This document shows positions 8,338-17,304 of a stretch of DNA of 64,000 bases, piece after piece. The stretch's first letter is position 1, and each line of letters begins with the position of its first letter. The stretch is from CBDCUE01 sp965222515. GTDB lineage: Bacteria > Pseudomonadota > Alphaproteobacteria > Rickettsiales > JABIRX01. The position numbers and the translations under genes are program-made. The notes beneath the pieces were generated by a model. That model was not told the origin of the DNA. It did not search any database and saw nothing but the letters and a program-made list of their open reading frames with translations. The stretch lies in assembly GCA_965222515.1 (NCBI GenBank), contig CBDCUE010000009.1, forward strand, positions 50,572 to 114,571, given 5' to 3'.

Positions 8338-9585
8338 TTAAAGAATATTGTAAATAAAAAACATCACAAAAGCAATTAGCACAAACAAAGAGAAATAACT
8401 ATAATAAAAAAAGTATTTTTTTGGCAAATATTGCTTTGGATAATGATCTGATTTTAGTAATTTTAAATTTAAAAAAGCAATGATAGGGGCGGTTACAAAA
8501 GAAATGCTCGTGGCTAAGAAAATTAAATGCTTCATATTAGAAAAAAAACAATTAATAATTATTAGACCCCCAAAAAAGGATATAGTAAGCATAATAATAT
8601 AAATTATATTTTCTTTTTTCCAGTCAGTTTGCTTTTCTTTTAGCAAAATATCAAAAATTCTAGTAAAAACTCTAGGAGAACCATCTAAGCAAGTAATAAC
8701 TGTAGAAAACATAGTAAAAAAAGCAGTGATTGCCACAATCCAAAAAACACCATTGCCTAGATTTGTGGTATAGGCTAAAAAAAATTGATTTAGAAAAACA
8801 ATAGATTTGCTAGAAATTTGAGTATCTGTGCCATAAAAAATAATATTTCCTAGCAATAAAAATAAAATAGCTAAAATTGCGGTGCTAAAAAAACCAATTC
8901 TAAAATCTAGAATAGAATTTTTTAAAGAAACATCTTGTTTATGTAAGTGATATTTTTCTTCAATCCAAATAGAATTCCAAACAGAACAATCAAGCGGGCA
9001 AGGCATCCAGCCCAAAAAAGCTATTAAAAACAAAATATCTGTTTTTTTCAAAAATGAAAAATTGTTTTTATAAGAGTCTAATTTGATAATATCTGCATTA
9101 TAAGAAAAAATAACAGCAATTACGGTAGTAATCAGCAATGATAATATTATTGGTTTTATAATTTTATCCAAAAAACTATATTTACCAATTAATAAAATAA
9201 TATAGCAAGTTGACAGGGCTATGCTTGCCCATATCTTTATATCAAGATGAAAAGGCATAATGTTAGCAAAAATCCCTCCTGCAACAACTGATACTGCTGC
9301 AATAATAGTAAAAGTAGAGGATAAGGTGATAAAGAAATAAAGCCAAATATATTTTTTGCCCAAATCATTATATCCAGATAATAAAGATTTTTTGGTAATA
9401 GCACTATATCTAGGGGCTATTTCAAAAAAAGGTAATTTTATTAAATGAGCTAAAAAAATAAAAACTATAAATAAATAACCAAATTTTGCCCCTGCTTGCA
9501 CAGACTGCACCAAGTGAGAAACCCCAACAGCAGTTGCTGTTAGCAATATTCCAGGTCCCAGAAAATTATAAATTCTTTTATACAT
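8338..9585 (-). CDS. Nramp-family (divalent metal) transporter relative
   Basis: A polytopic inner-membrane protein of 415 aa with about eleven hydrophobic segments. The opening GPGILLTATAVGVSHLVQS aligns with Nramp TM1, but the metal-binding DPGN is absent (the region reads TAVGVSHL). The TM6 region reads GWMPCPLDCSVW rather than the usual MPH core. It therefore belongs to the noncanonical branch annotated as Nramp-like divalent metal transporters, and the substrate is uncertain (Mg, Mn, Fe or other). Its start overlaps the end of nth by 8 bp, so the two are likely cotranscribed. Confidence 0.8.
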   Translation of the reverse strand: MYKRIYNFLGPGILLTATAVGVSHLVQSVQAGAKFGYLFIVFIFLAHLIKLPFFEIAPRYSAITKKSLLSGYNDLGKKYIWLYFFITLSSTFTIIAAVSVVAGGIFANIMPFHLDIKIWASIALSTCYIILLIGKYSFLDKIIKPIILSLLITTVIAVIFSYNADIIKLDSYKNNFSFLKKTDILFLIAFLGWMPCPLDCSVWNSIWIEEKYHLHKQDVSLKNSILDFRIGFFSTAILAILFLLLGNIIFYGTDTQISSKSIVFLNQFFLAYTTNLGNGVFWIVAITAFFTMFSTVITCLDGSPRVFTRIFDILLKEKQTDWKKENIIYIIMLTISFFGGLIIINCFFSNMKHLIFLATSISFVTAPIIAFLNLKLLKSDHYPKQYLPKKYFFYYSYFSLFVLIAFVMFFIYNIL

Positions 9586-10207
9586 ATTTTAGTATATATT
9601 TACAATATTTATTAACATTACATTTTTGGCAAAGAGGTTTTCTTGCTTTACATACATATCTACCGTGTAAAATCAAATGATGATGTGCATATTTATGGTG
9701 TTTTTTAGGAATTACTTTTAATAATTGCATTTCTGTTTGCAAAACATTTTTGCTATTAATTATACCTAATCTATTGCTCACTCTATACACATGAGTATCC
9801 ACTCCAATAGTATCTTGCCCTCTGGCACAATTTAAAAAGACATTTGCCGTTTTCCTGCCAACTCCTGCCAGTGATTGTAATTCTTCTAAAGAATTTGGAA
9901 TGATATTTTTATAAACATCTATTAGCTTTTTTGAGAGTAGCATAACATTTTTAGCTTTTGAATTATATAGCCCGATGGTCTTTATATAGTTTTTCAAGCC
10001 CGCCTCTCCCAGCTCTAGCATTTTCTTAGTATTATCTACCTTTTCAAAGAGGTTTTTGGTTGCTTTGTTTACAGATACATCTGTTGCCTGGGCAGACAAA
10101 ACAATAGCTACCAAAAGAGTATATTCATTGATATATTCTAGCTCTGTTCTAGGCTCAGGGTCTATTTCGCTCCAAAGTTTAAATATCTTTTCTACATTTT
10201 TCATCAA
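9578..10207 (-). CDS. nth: endonuclease III
   Basis: Bifunctional DNA glycosylase/AP lyase removing oxidised pyrimidines in base excision repair. The helix-hairpin-helix LAGVGRKTANVFLN contains the catalytic Lys; the catalytic Asp follows in GVDTHVYRVSNR (about residue 138). A C-terminal 4Fe-4S cluster has C-x6-C-x2-C-x5-C spacing. 209 aa is typical. The last bases overlap the start of the Nramp-like gene. Confidence 0.96.
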   Translation of the reverse strand: MMKNVEKIFKLWSEIDPEPRTELEYINEYTLLVAIVLSAQATDVSVNKATKNLFEKVDNTKKMLELGEAGLKNYIKTIGLYNSKAKNVMLLSKKLIDVYKNIIPNSLEELQSLAGVGRKTANVFLNCARGQDTIGVDTHVYRVSNRLGIINSKNVLQTEMQLLKVIPKKHHKYAHHHLILHGRYVCKARKPLCQKCNVNKYCKYILKYV

Positions 10208-10267
10208 TCATTGCTATTTTATTTTTTAAGGTTATTTTATAACAACGACATTAATTAAGCAACAAGT

Positions 10268-10363
10268 ATGAAAAAGAAAACCCCTGTTTTACAACTAAAA
10301 ATAGATAATAAACAAGATATAGATTTAAAAAAAATTTATAAATCACCAATAACAAAAATATAA
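10268..10363 (+). CDS. possible 31-residue peptide
   Basis: ATG at 10268 to TAA at 10361-10363 encodes a Lys-rich peptide starting MKKKTPVLQLKIDNKQD. It sits just before the first proS leader copy. No homology is recognised; it may be chance or a gene remnant. Confidence 0.2.
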   Translation: MKKKTPVLQLKIDNKQDIDLKKIYKSPITKI

Positions 10364-10485
10364 TTCGTGTAAATGTTCTACAGATTGCAAAATGCATCTA
10401 ACCAACTTAACTTTAAAAAGTATAATTCGTGTAAATGTTTTATATATTGCAAAAATGCACCTAACTAACTTAACTTTAAAAAAAC
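10361..10485 (+). promoter_or_regulatory. duplicated shared leader motif before proS
   Basis: Two tandem copies, 62 bp apart. Each has ATTCGTGTAAATGTT (GTGTAAATGTT at 10367-10377 and 10429-10439), then a spacer with TTGCAAA..TGCA that can form a small stem, then AACTTAACTTT (second copy near 10467-10477). The ATG of proS is at 10489. The duplicated unit and its similarity to leaders of sucC, lpdA, fumC and purS suggest a regulatory element. Confidence 0.65.
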
Positions 10486-10488
10486 AAA

Positions 10489-11775
10489 ATGTATTTGTCT
10501 AATTTTTTTAGCTATCAGAAAAAAGAAGTTTCTCAGGATGCTGAGATTATATCTCATAAGTTAATGTTAAAAGCTGGTATGATTGAGCAATTAACATCGG
10601 GGATTTATTCTTGGTTGCCCTTAGGTTTGTTAGTTTTGAGGAATATTGAGAATATTGTGAGAGAAGAGCATAAAAAAGCAGGAATAGCAGAAATTTTAAT
10701 GCCTATTTTGCAGCCTGCGAGTCTTTGGCAAGAATCAGGTAGATATCAGGATTATGGTAAAGAAATGTTGAGGGTGCAAGACAGGCATAAAAGAGATATG
10801 TTGTTTGGTCCGACTGCTGAAGAGGCGGTTACAGATATTTTTAGAAAACATATTCAATCTTATAAAGATTTGCCAATTAATTTATATCAAATTCAATGGA
10901 AATTTCGTGATGAAATAAGGCCAAGGTTTGGAATAATGCGGGGCAGGGAGTTTTTAATGAAAGATGCTTATTCTTTTGATTTAGATCAAGAGGCAGCGGA
11001 GGAAACTTATAAAAAATATTATAAATTATATTTAAATATTTTTAAGAAATTAGGGGTAACGGCAATCCCTGTAAAAGCTGACAATGGGGAGATAGGAGGA
11101 GATTTAAGCCATGAGTTTCATATTTTGGCAGATACAGGGGAAAGCATTGTTTATGCTGAAAAAGGGCTTTTTGATAAAATTGATAAAAACATCTATGATT
11201 TTCAAGAATTAAAAGATTATTATGCTGTGGCAGGTGAAAAATACGATGTTAAGCAAGCGGTAAGTAAGGATATTGTTACTAAAAAAGGAATTGAGGTAGG
11301 GCATATTTTTAATTTTGGACAAAAATATTCAAAAGCTATGAATGCCAAGGTTTTGGATCAAAACGGCAAGAATGTTTTTGTTAATATGGGATCTTATGGT
11401 ATAGGGGTCTCAAGAATAGTAGCTGCTATTATTGAGTGTTTTAACGATGACAAGGGAATTATCTGGCCAAAAGAAGTGGCACCATTTCAAATAATCATCA
11501 TCCCATTGCAAATGAAGGATAAAGATCTCTGTGCTAAAGCTGAGGAAATATACAAAAATTTATTAGCACAAAACAACAATATTGCTTTGGATGATCGAAA
11601 AAAATCATTAGGAGAAAAGCTTGCCAGCAATGATTTAATAGGAATTCCTACTCAAATCAGACTAGGCTCAAGAAACCACAAAAACGGAGAGTTAGAAATA
11701 AAAGATAGAAAAACAGGAAAAACTGATATTGTTACTTATCAAAATTTAGAAAAATATTTAAAAAATATTATATAA
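10489..11775 (+). CDS. proS: prolyl-tRNA synthetase, short alphaproteobacterial type
   Basis: Charges tRNA-Pro with proline. Class II motif 2 is seen in QWKFRDEIRPRFGIMRGREF (about 139-158), followed by LMKDAYSFD. The anticodon-binding domain forms the C-terminus. At 428 aa it lacks the large editing insertion of the E. coli form, as is usual for alphaproteobacteria. Two copies of the shared leader motif stand directly upstream. The parS array begins about 75 bp after the stop. Confidence 0.97.
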   Translation: MYLSNFFSYQKKEVSQDAEIISHKLMLKAGMIEQLTSGIYSWLPLGLLVLRNIENIVREEHKKAGIAEILMPILQPASLWQESGRYQDYGKEMLRVQDRHKRDMLFGPTAEEAVTDIFRKHIQSYKDLPINLYQIQWKFRDEIRPRFGIMRGREFLMKDAYSFDLDQEAAEETYKKYYKLYLNIFKKLGVTAIPVKADNGEIGGDLSHEFHILADTGESIVYAEKGLFDKIDKNIYDFQELKDYYAVAGEKYDVKQAVSKDIVTKKGIEVGHIFNFGQKYSKAMNAKVLDQNGKNVFVNMGSYGIGVSRIVAAIIECFNDDKGIIWPKEVAPFQIIIIPLQMKDKDLCAKAEEIYKNLLAQNNNIALDDRKKSLGEKLASNDLIGIPTQIRLGSRNHKNGELEIKDRKTGKTDIVTYQNLEKYLKNII

Positions 11776-11850
11776 AGTCCCAACATACAAGCAGTAAAAA
11801 CCAAAAAAGTTATTAGTTTTTTTATATTTTTTGCTAAAACATAACCCCAA

Positions 11851-12413
11851 TGTTTCACATGAAATATCAAAATGCAATCAAGATGTTTCACGTGAAACAT
11901 TATAAAAAAAGTTAGAAATAAAAAGAAAGCCTGATGTTTCACGTGAAACATTTTAAAAAAGACAAGAACAAAAGGTCAGGTCCTTTTAACAACCTTCGTG
12001 AAACACAGTCAAGATGTTTCACGTGAAACATTTTAAAAAAGACAAGAACAAAAAAAAGAGCAGGTCTTTTTAACAATCTTCGTGAAATACAATCAAGATG
12101 TTTCACGTGAAACATTTTAAAAAAGACAAGAACAAAAGGTCAGGTCCTTTTAACAACCTTCGTGAAACATAATCAAGATGTTTCACGTGAAACATCATAA
12201 AAAAAGTTAGAAATAAAAAGAAAGCCTGATGTTTCACGTGAAACATTTTAAAAAAGACAAGAACAAAAAAAAGAGCAGGTCTTTTTAACAATCTTCGTGA
12301 AACATAATCAAGATGTTTCACGTGAAACATTTTAAAAAAGATAAGAACAAAAAAAAGGGCAGGTCTTTTTAATAATCTTCGTGAAACATAATCAAGATGT
12401 TTCACGTGAAACA
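11851..12413. repeat. parS centromere array: eight perfect sites plus one degenerate
   Basis: The palindrome TGTTTCACGTGAAACA matches the known ParB-binding parS consensus TGTTNCACGTGAAACA. Perfect copies start at 11884, 11935, 12015, 12099, 12179, 12230, 12314 and 12398; a degenerate copy TGTTTCACATGAAATA is at 11851-11866. Site spacings are 51, 80, 84, 80, 51, 84 and 84 bp. The longer units contain a half-site CTTCGTGAAAYA exactly 21 bp before the next full site. Peptides such as MFHVKH read through this region are artefacts of the palindrome. parA and parB are not in the window. Chromosomal parS sites usually lie near oriC, so the origin may be nearby, but this many sites so close together is unusual. 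Confidence 0.93.
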
Positions 12414-12579
12414 TAGGCAAGGTTTTTTTTATTATTCAACTAGCTCTTTTAACTAGCACATTATTAACTAAAAATAGTGTAATTAACTAGATACCACTTT
12501 TGCAGGAATGACGATTTAGCTATTTTTGTAAGGCTTGCACAAGAATATATTATTCTTTTCTTTATGAATATAGCATCCT

Positions 12580-12706
12580 AACAAGTAGAACATATTGCAA
12601 TACACAAGTATTCTTAGAGATTTACGAGGGGTAGGCTTTTTGTTGTAAGCCTAAAAAGCTTGTGATAAAAAAAAGGATTACCTAGTTTAGCTAAAAGTAA
12701 ACTACT
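12580..12706 (+). repeat. left 127-bp direct repeat flanking IS1634-like copy A
   Basis: Identical to 14659-14785 as read by eye. It contains a hairpin TAGGCTT..AAGCCTA. It abuts the IS terminus exactly, as a target duplication would. The preceding stretch 12414-12579 shows no gene. Confidence 0.9.
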
Positions 12707-14658
12707 CCTAACTTTGTCATATTTTAGTTATATGAAAAAATATTTTGTAGGATTGTTAGGGTATTAGGGTTTTTTTGTGGTTGTTTTTTGAGTGTAGTGC
12801 CTACCTATTCTTTTGTGTTGCATATAAATATTTTCGTGTTAGGATAGTCTTTTTAACCAAAAAAATATATTTAAAATGTTTATAAGAACAAAGAAATCAC
12901 CAAAAAGCCCTAGAAAATCTGTGCAGATAGTTGAAAACATAAGAATTGGGAATCAAGTTAAGCAAAAAATAGTTCATTATGTAGGAGTTGCATCAGATGA
13001 TCACGAAGAAGAAAAACTAAGGAATCTTGCAAAAGAAATAATTATCAAAAAAACTAAAGAAAGAGAAGTTCTTTCAAAACAAGGATCTTTATTTGCTGAA
13101 GAAGATTTACCCCATTTGATCCAAAAAAAACAAGGAAGAAAAAAACAAAAAAGCATAGAAGATATATTACCGACATCTAAAGTGTTATTAGATGATATAG
13201 AAGAAGAAAAAAGAATAAGTGATGGTATTTTTGAAGTAGGAGGAAAACTATTTGATGATATAGGTTTTGATCAATTGTTAAAAAATAGAAATGATAAAAA
13301 ACTTTTGAAAGATTTAGTATTATCAAGAATAATAAATCCTACAAGTAAGCTAAAAACTCATAATATACTGGGGGAAGAATTTAACAAGGAATATGATTTA
13401 AATAGAATATATAGAATAATGGATAAATTGCATTTAGAGATTGATGAGATGAAAAATTTATCTTTTCAAAAGACTAAAAGATTGTTTGGAGGAAAAATAG
13501 ATTTATTGTTATTTGATGTAACTACTTTATATTTTGAATCAATAAACACAGATGATTTAAGGAATTTTGGATATAGTAAAGATCATAGATTTAATACAAC
13601 CCAAATAGTGTTGGCATTGGCTACTAATCAAGAGGGTTTGCCAGTTGGTTATGAGTTATTTAGTGGCAATACAGCAGAAGTAAAAACACTAATAACAACA
13701 ATAGAGGGTTTTGGTAAATATTTAGATATAAAAGAGGTATATTTTTGTGCAGATAGGGCGATGTTTAGCGATGCTAATTTAGAGTTACTTGAGCAAAAAG
13801 GGTATAAATATGTGGTAGCAGCAAAATTAAGAAATTTGGATAAGAAAACAAAAGAATCAATATTAGATGAAAAAAATTATAGGGGAGAATTAGTAGGAAA
13901 TGATTTTGGGTTTATATCAGAGTTTGAATATAAAGGTAGAAGACTAATTACCAGCTACAAATCAAAAAGAGCAAGAAAAGATTTAAAGCAAAGAATGAAG
14001 ATTTTAGAGAAGTTAGAAAAAATGTCAGATAAGAATGGTAATATCACTGGACAAAAGTTGGTATCTAATAGTGGAGTAAAAAAATATGTTAAAAAGTTAG
14101 ATGGACAGGTAGCTATTAATAATTTGAAAATAGTAGAAGAGGAAAAATGGGATGGTTTACATGGAGTTATTACTAATGATAAAACAGGGAAAGCGAGTGA
14201 GATTGTATCTAGATACAGTAACTTATGGGTTATAGAGGAATCATTTAGGATAAATAAGCATGATTTAAAAATGAGACCTATTTTTCATTTTAAGAAGGAG
14301 AGAATAGAATCTCATATAGCAATGTGTTATATGAGTTTTTCAATTATTAGAAATATAGAATATCAATGTAATTTAACTCAAAAAATTAGCCCTAAAGAAA
14401 TTATTAGTTGTTTAAGAAAAGTTGAGTCTTCAATTTATATTCACAAAAAAACTAAAGATAGATATTTAGTTCCAGGGTATTTTAATAATAAAATGGCTAA
14501 AATTTATAAAACTTTTAATATTATTAGAAATAGAGATGCTCAAATTTACCTAAATTAATTCCACAATATTATAAAATAATGTAGTGCCTAAAAAATAGCA
14601 AACCCTTCTAACTCAAGGCTTTAGAGACCTTTTTATTTTTAAAAATGACAAAGTCGGG
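12707..14658 (+). mobile_element. IS1634-like insertion sequence, copy A (1952 bp)
   Basis: Bounded by terminal inverted repeats CCTAACTTTGTCAT (left) and, read inward, CCCGACTTTGTCAT (right): 14 bp with two mismatches. A second copy of identical length lies inverted at 58153-60104. Both copies are flanked by long direct repeats. IS1634 of Mycoplasma is known for long, variable target duplications, and the transposase type agrees. Confidence 0.92.
12876..14558 (+). CDS. IS1634/IS4-type DDE transposase (copy A)
   Basis: 560 aa. It has the DDE core typical of IS4-superfamily enzymes: DVTTLYFES (first Asp near 213), FCADRAMFSD (second Asp near 294) and WVIEESFRINK (Glu near 462) within a long beta-strand insertion domain. 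The predicted protein is identical to that of copy B on the other strand, so transposition or gene conversion between them was recent. The ORF looks intact and likely active. The start ATG at 12876 is about 170 bp inside the left terminus. Confidence 0.93.
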   Translation: MFIRTKKSPKSPRKSVQIVENIRIGNQVKQKIVHYVGVASDDHEEEKLRNLAKEIIIKKTKEREVLSKQGSLFAEEDLPHLIQKKQGRKKQKSIEDILPTSKVLLDDIEEEKRISDGIFEVGGKLFDDIGFDQLLKNRNDKKLLKDLVLSRIINPTSKLKTHNILGEEFNKEYDLNRIYRIMDKLHLEIDEMKNLSFQKTKRLFGGKIDLLLFDVTTLYFESINTDDLRNFGYSKDHRFNTTQIVLALATNQEGLPVGYELFSGNTAEVKTLITTIEGFGKYLDIKEVYFCADRAMFSDANLELLEQKGYKYVVAAKLRNLDKKTKESILDEKNYRGELVGNDFGFISEFEYKGRRLITSYKSKRARKDLKQRMKILEKLEKMSDKNGNITGQKLVSNSGVKKYVKKLDGQVAINNLKIVEEEKWDGLHGVITNDKTGKASEIVSRYSNLWVIEESFRINKHDLKMRPIFHFKKERIESHIAMCYMSFSIIRNIEYQCNLTQKISPKEIISCLRKVESSIYIHKKTKDRYLVPGYFNNKMAKIYKTFNIIRNRDAQIYLN

Positions 14659-14785
14659 AACAAGTAGAACATATTGCAATACACAAGTATTCTTAGAGAT
14701 TTACGAGGGGTAGGCTTTTTGTTGTAAGCCTAAAAAGCTTGTGATAAAAAAAAGGATTACCTAGTTTAGCTAAAAGTAAACTACT
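14659..14785 (+). repeat. right 127-bp direct repeat flanking IS1634-like copy A
   Basis: Same sequence as 12580-12706, starting immediately after the IS end. The following stretch 14786-14964 is AT-rich and shows no gene. Confidence 0.9.
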
Positions 14786-14964
14786 TATTCGCATGGAAAA
14801 TAAAATATACTAATCTAATTTGGTATAGTAAAAATAGTTTTTCTTTAAAATTCTTGCATAATCCATCTCGTTTTTATTTTATGAAAACAGCTTTTTCTAT
14901 TATGAGTTTTTCAAGCTCACAATAAAAAAAATAATGAAAGAGATAGATTTGAATAAAAAGCTTT

Positions 14965-16299
14965 CTAATCTATCATTTCCGCAATAAGAAATGCCAATTC
15001 TATGGATTGAGACGAGTTTAATCTTGGGTCGCAATGGGTTTTGTATCTGTTTTTTAAATCTTCTTCATTAATTTTTTGTTTGCCACCAAGACATTCAGTA
15101 ACATTTTGTCCCGTCATTTCAATGTGGATACCTCCTGCATAAGAGTCTTGTTTTTTATGAATATTAAAAAAACATTCTACTTCTTTTATTATATTGTCAA
15201 ATCTTCTAGTTTTATAATTGTTAGAAGATGTTTCTGTGTTGCCATGCATAGGATCACAAGACCAAATAACATTTAGATTCTTTTCTTGCACAGCAGTTAT
15301 TAATCTTGGCAATTTATTTTTTATTATTTTAGCCCCCATTCTAACTATTAAAGTTAATCTTCCTTTTTCATTATCAGGGTTTAATATTTTTATTAGTTTA
15401 ATAAGTTCTTCTGGCTCCATTGTAGGACCAACTTTTGTGGCTATAGGGTTGTAAATGCCTCTAAAAAATTCTATATGGGCTTCTGTCAAGTTTCTAGTTC
15501 TCTCTCCAATCCACAGCATATGTGCAGAGCAATTATAGAATTTGTTATTTTTTGGATTTTTTCTAATTAAAGATTCTTCATAATTAAGCAATAATGCTTC
15601 GTGAGATGAAAAGAATGTCGCTTTTTTATAATCTTCTTGTGAAGATAAATTAAAACCACAGGCATTAAAAAAATCTACGGATTTTTTTATCTCACTGATA
15701 GTTTTTGCTAATTTTCTATCATTTCCAGCAAAATTATGTAGCCAGCTATAAATATTATCTATGCTAGCAAAACCACCAGAGGCCAAAGCTCTTAAATAAT
15801 TTAAAGTTACACCTGATTGCTTATATACTTTTATCATATTTTCAGGATTTGGAATTCTTGCTTTTTTGTCTAATAAAATAGAATTCACCATATCCCCTCT
15901 ATAGCTAGGATAGGTTTGTCCATTTATTATTTCGGTATCAGATGATCTAGGTTTGGCAAATTGTCCTGCAATTCTACCAACTTTTACCACAGATTTTCCA
16001 GAAACATACATTAAAGTCATCGTCATTTGCAACATAACTTTAAAATATTCTTGCAAATTTTCTTCATTAAATTCTAAAAAACTTTCAGCACAATCTCCTC
16101 CTTGCAATAAAAAAGATTTTCTTTCACAAACATTTTTTAATTCCATTTTAAGATTGTCAATTTCATCAAAAAAAACTAAGCTAGGCATGTTTTTTAATTT
16201 TGCTTCTGTTTGCTTCAAAGATTTTTGATCTGGATATAGAGGCTGTTGTTTTATAACACAATTTCTCCAGCTATTGATTTGCCATTCTTTATTGCTCAT
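14965..16299 (-). CDS. aroG: class II 3-deoxy-D-arabino-heptulosonate 7-phosphate synthase
   Basis: First step of the shikimate pathway: PEP plus erythrose 4-phosphate give DAHP. The plant-type class II family is marked by GGDCAESF (about 67-74), KVGRIAGQFAKPRS (about 101-114), WIGERTRNLTEAHIEF and GIHIEMTGQNVTECLGG (near the C-terminus, with metal ligands H and E). 444 aa is normal. It lies next to the divergent pheA, giving an aromatic amino acid cluster. Its presence argues for self-made aromatic compounds in this bacterium. The symbol is the usual one for class II enzymes in alphaproteobacteria but varies between databases. Confidence 0.93.
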   Translation of the reverse strand: MSNKEWQINSWRNCVIKQQPLYPDQKSLKQTEAKLKNMPSLVFFDEIDNLKMELKNVCERKSFLLQGGDCAESFLEFNEENLQEYFKVMLQMTMTLMYVSGKSVVKVGRIAGQFAKPRSSDTEIINGQTYPSYRGDMVNSILLDKKARIPNPENMIKVYKQSGVTLNYLRALASGGFASIDNIYSWLHNFAGNDRKLAKTISEIKKSVDFFNACGFNLSSQEDYKKATFFSSHEALLLNYEESLIRKNPKNNKFYNCSAHMLWIGERTRNLTEAHIEFFRGIYNPIATKVGPTMEPEELIKLIKILNPDNEKGRLTLIVRMGAKIIKNKLPRLITAVQEKNLNVIWSCDPMHGNTETSSNNYKTRRFDNIIKEVECFFNIHKKQDSYAGGIHIEMTGQNVTECLGGKQKINEEDLKNRYKTHCDPRLNSSQSIELAFLIAEMID

Positions 16300-16435
16300 T
16301 TTTTCATAATTTAAAAAATTTCTATTGTATATTTACTAGTTTTTTTTATAATAAAAACAGCTTTTTAAAACTCATATAGAAGAATAGAAGATATTATTAA
16401 GATTTTAATATTTAATTATATATAACACATAAATT

Positions 16436-17299
16436 ATGGTCAATCAAATTAAGTATTTAGAATATAAAAAAAACATAGCTTTTCAAGGAATAGAAGGGGC
16501 AAATTCTCATTTAGTTTGTCTCGAACATTTTCCTAATGCTCATTTAAAAAATTTTTTAACTTTTGAGGATGTTTTTCAAGCTGTAGAAAAAAAAGATTGT
16601 TCAATAGCTATTATACCTTTTGAAAATTCTTATGCAGGTAGAGTAGCAGAGATTCATCAATTAATTAATTCAACAAGTCTTTATATTGTTGCAGAATTTT
16701 CTCTTGAGATAGTTCATCATTTAGCAGGATTAAAAAAAAGTAATTTATCTGAAATAACAAATGTTATTTCTCATCCTCAAGCTCTTTTGCAATGCAGAAA
16801 AAATTTAAAAAAATATAATTTAAAATCTGCACCTTTTACCAACACAGCTCTTGCTGCTCAAAAAATATTTTTAGATAATGATAAGTTCCAAGCTTGTTTA
16901 TGCAGTGATTTAGCCATAAAATTAAATAATTTAAAAATTTTAAAAAAAAATTTTCAAGATGAGAGTAATAATAAAACTATTTTTATAGCTCTTGCTAAAA
17001 AAATGGATGAGTTACCTAGCAAAACTGACAAAAAAATTACATCTTTATTGTTTTCTGTCAAAAATATTCCAGCAGCTATCTATAAATCTTTAGAAGGATT
17101 TGCACAAAACAACATAAATCTATTAAAATTAGAAAGCTATATTCCTAGCACATCTTCAAAAGAAGCTTCTTTTTTTATTAGTTTTGAAGGGGCAAAAGAT
17201 GATGTTGCTTGTCAATCAGCTTTAAAAGAGTTAGAAAAATATACTACAGAAATAAAATTATTGGGAGTTTATGATATGTCTTTTAAAAGAGGTAATTAA
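16436..17299 (+). CDS. pheA: prephenate dehydratase
   Basis: Converts prephenate to phenylpyruvate for phenylalanine. The N-terminal AFQGIEGANSHL replaces the usual YQGxxGAYS. IIPFENSYAGRVAEIHQLI (about 60-78) is the catalytic-domain signature. A C-terminal ACT domain (from about residue 200) has LESYIPSTSSKEASFFISF, where the usual ESRP effector motif reads ESYIP; feedback by Phe may be altered. 287 aa fits a monofunctional enzyme without chorismate mutase. The exoD-like gene follows 5 bp later. Confidence 0.92.
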   Translation: MVNQIKYLEYKKNIAFQGIEGANSHLVCLEHFPNAHLKNFLTFEDVFQAVEKKDCSIAIIPFENSYAGRVAEIHQLINSTSLYIVAEFSLEIVHHLAGLKKSNLSEITNVISHPQALLQCRKNLKKYNLKSAPFTNTALAAQKIFLDNDKFQACLCSDLAIKLNNLKILKKNFQDESNNKTIFIALAKKMDELPSKTDKKITSLLFSVKNIPAAIYKSLEGFAQNNINLLKLESYIPSTSSKEASFFISFEGAKDDVACQSALKELEKYTTEIKLLGVYDMSFKRGN

Positions 17300-17304
17300 T
17301 TTTT

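Noticed and set aside
6197..10485. The shared leader as a known riboswitch
   Set aside because: The blocks and stem do not match glycine, SAM, TPP, FMN or purine riboswitch cores that I know. I keep it as an unnamed motif.
11739..12420. Minus-strand open frames reading MFHVKH repeatedly
   Set aside because: MFHVKH is the translation of the parS palindrome itself. The frames have no starts, context or homology, and the region is a DNA-site array.
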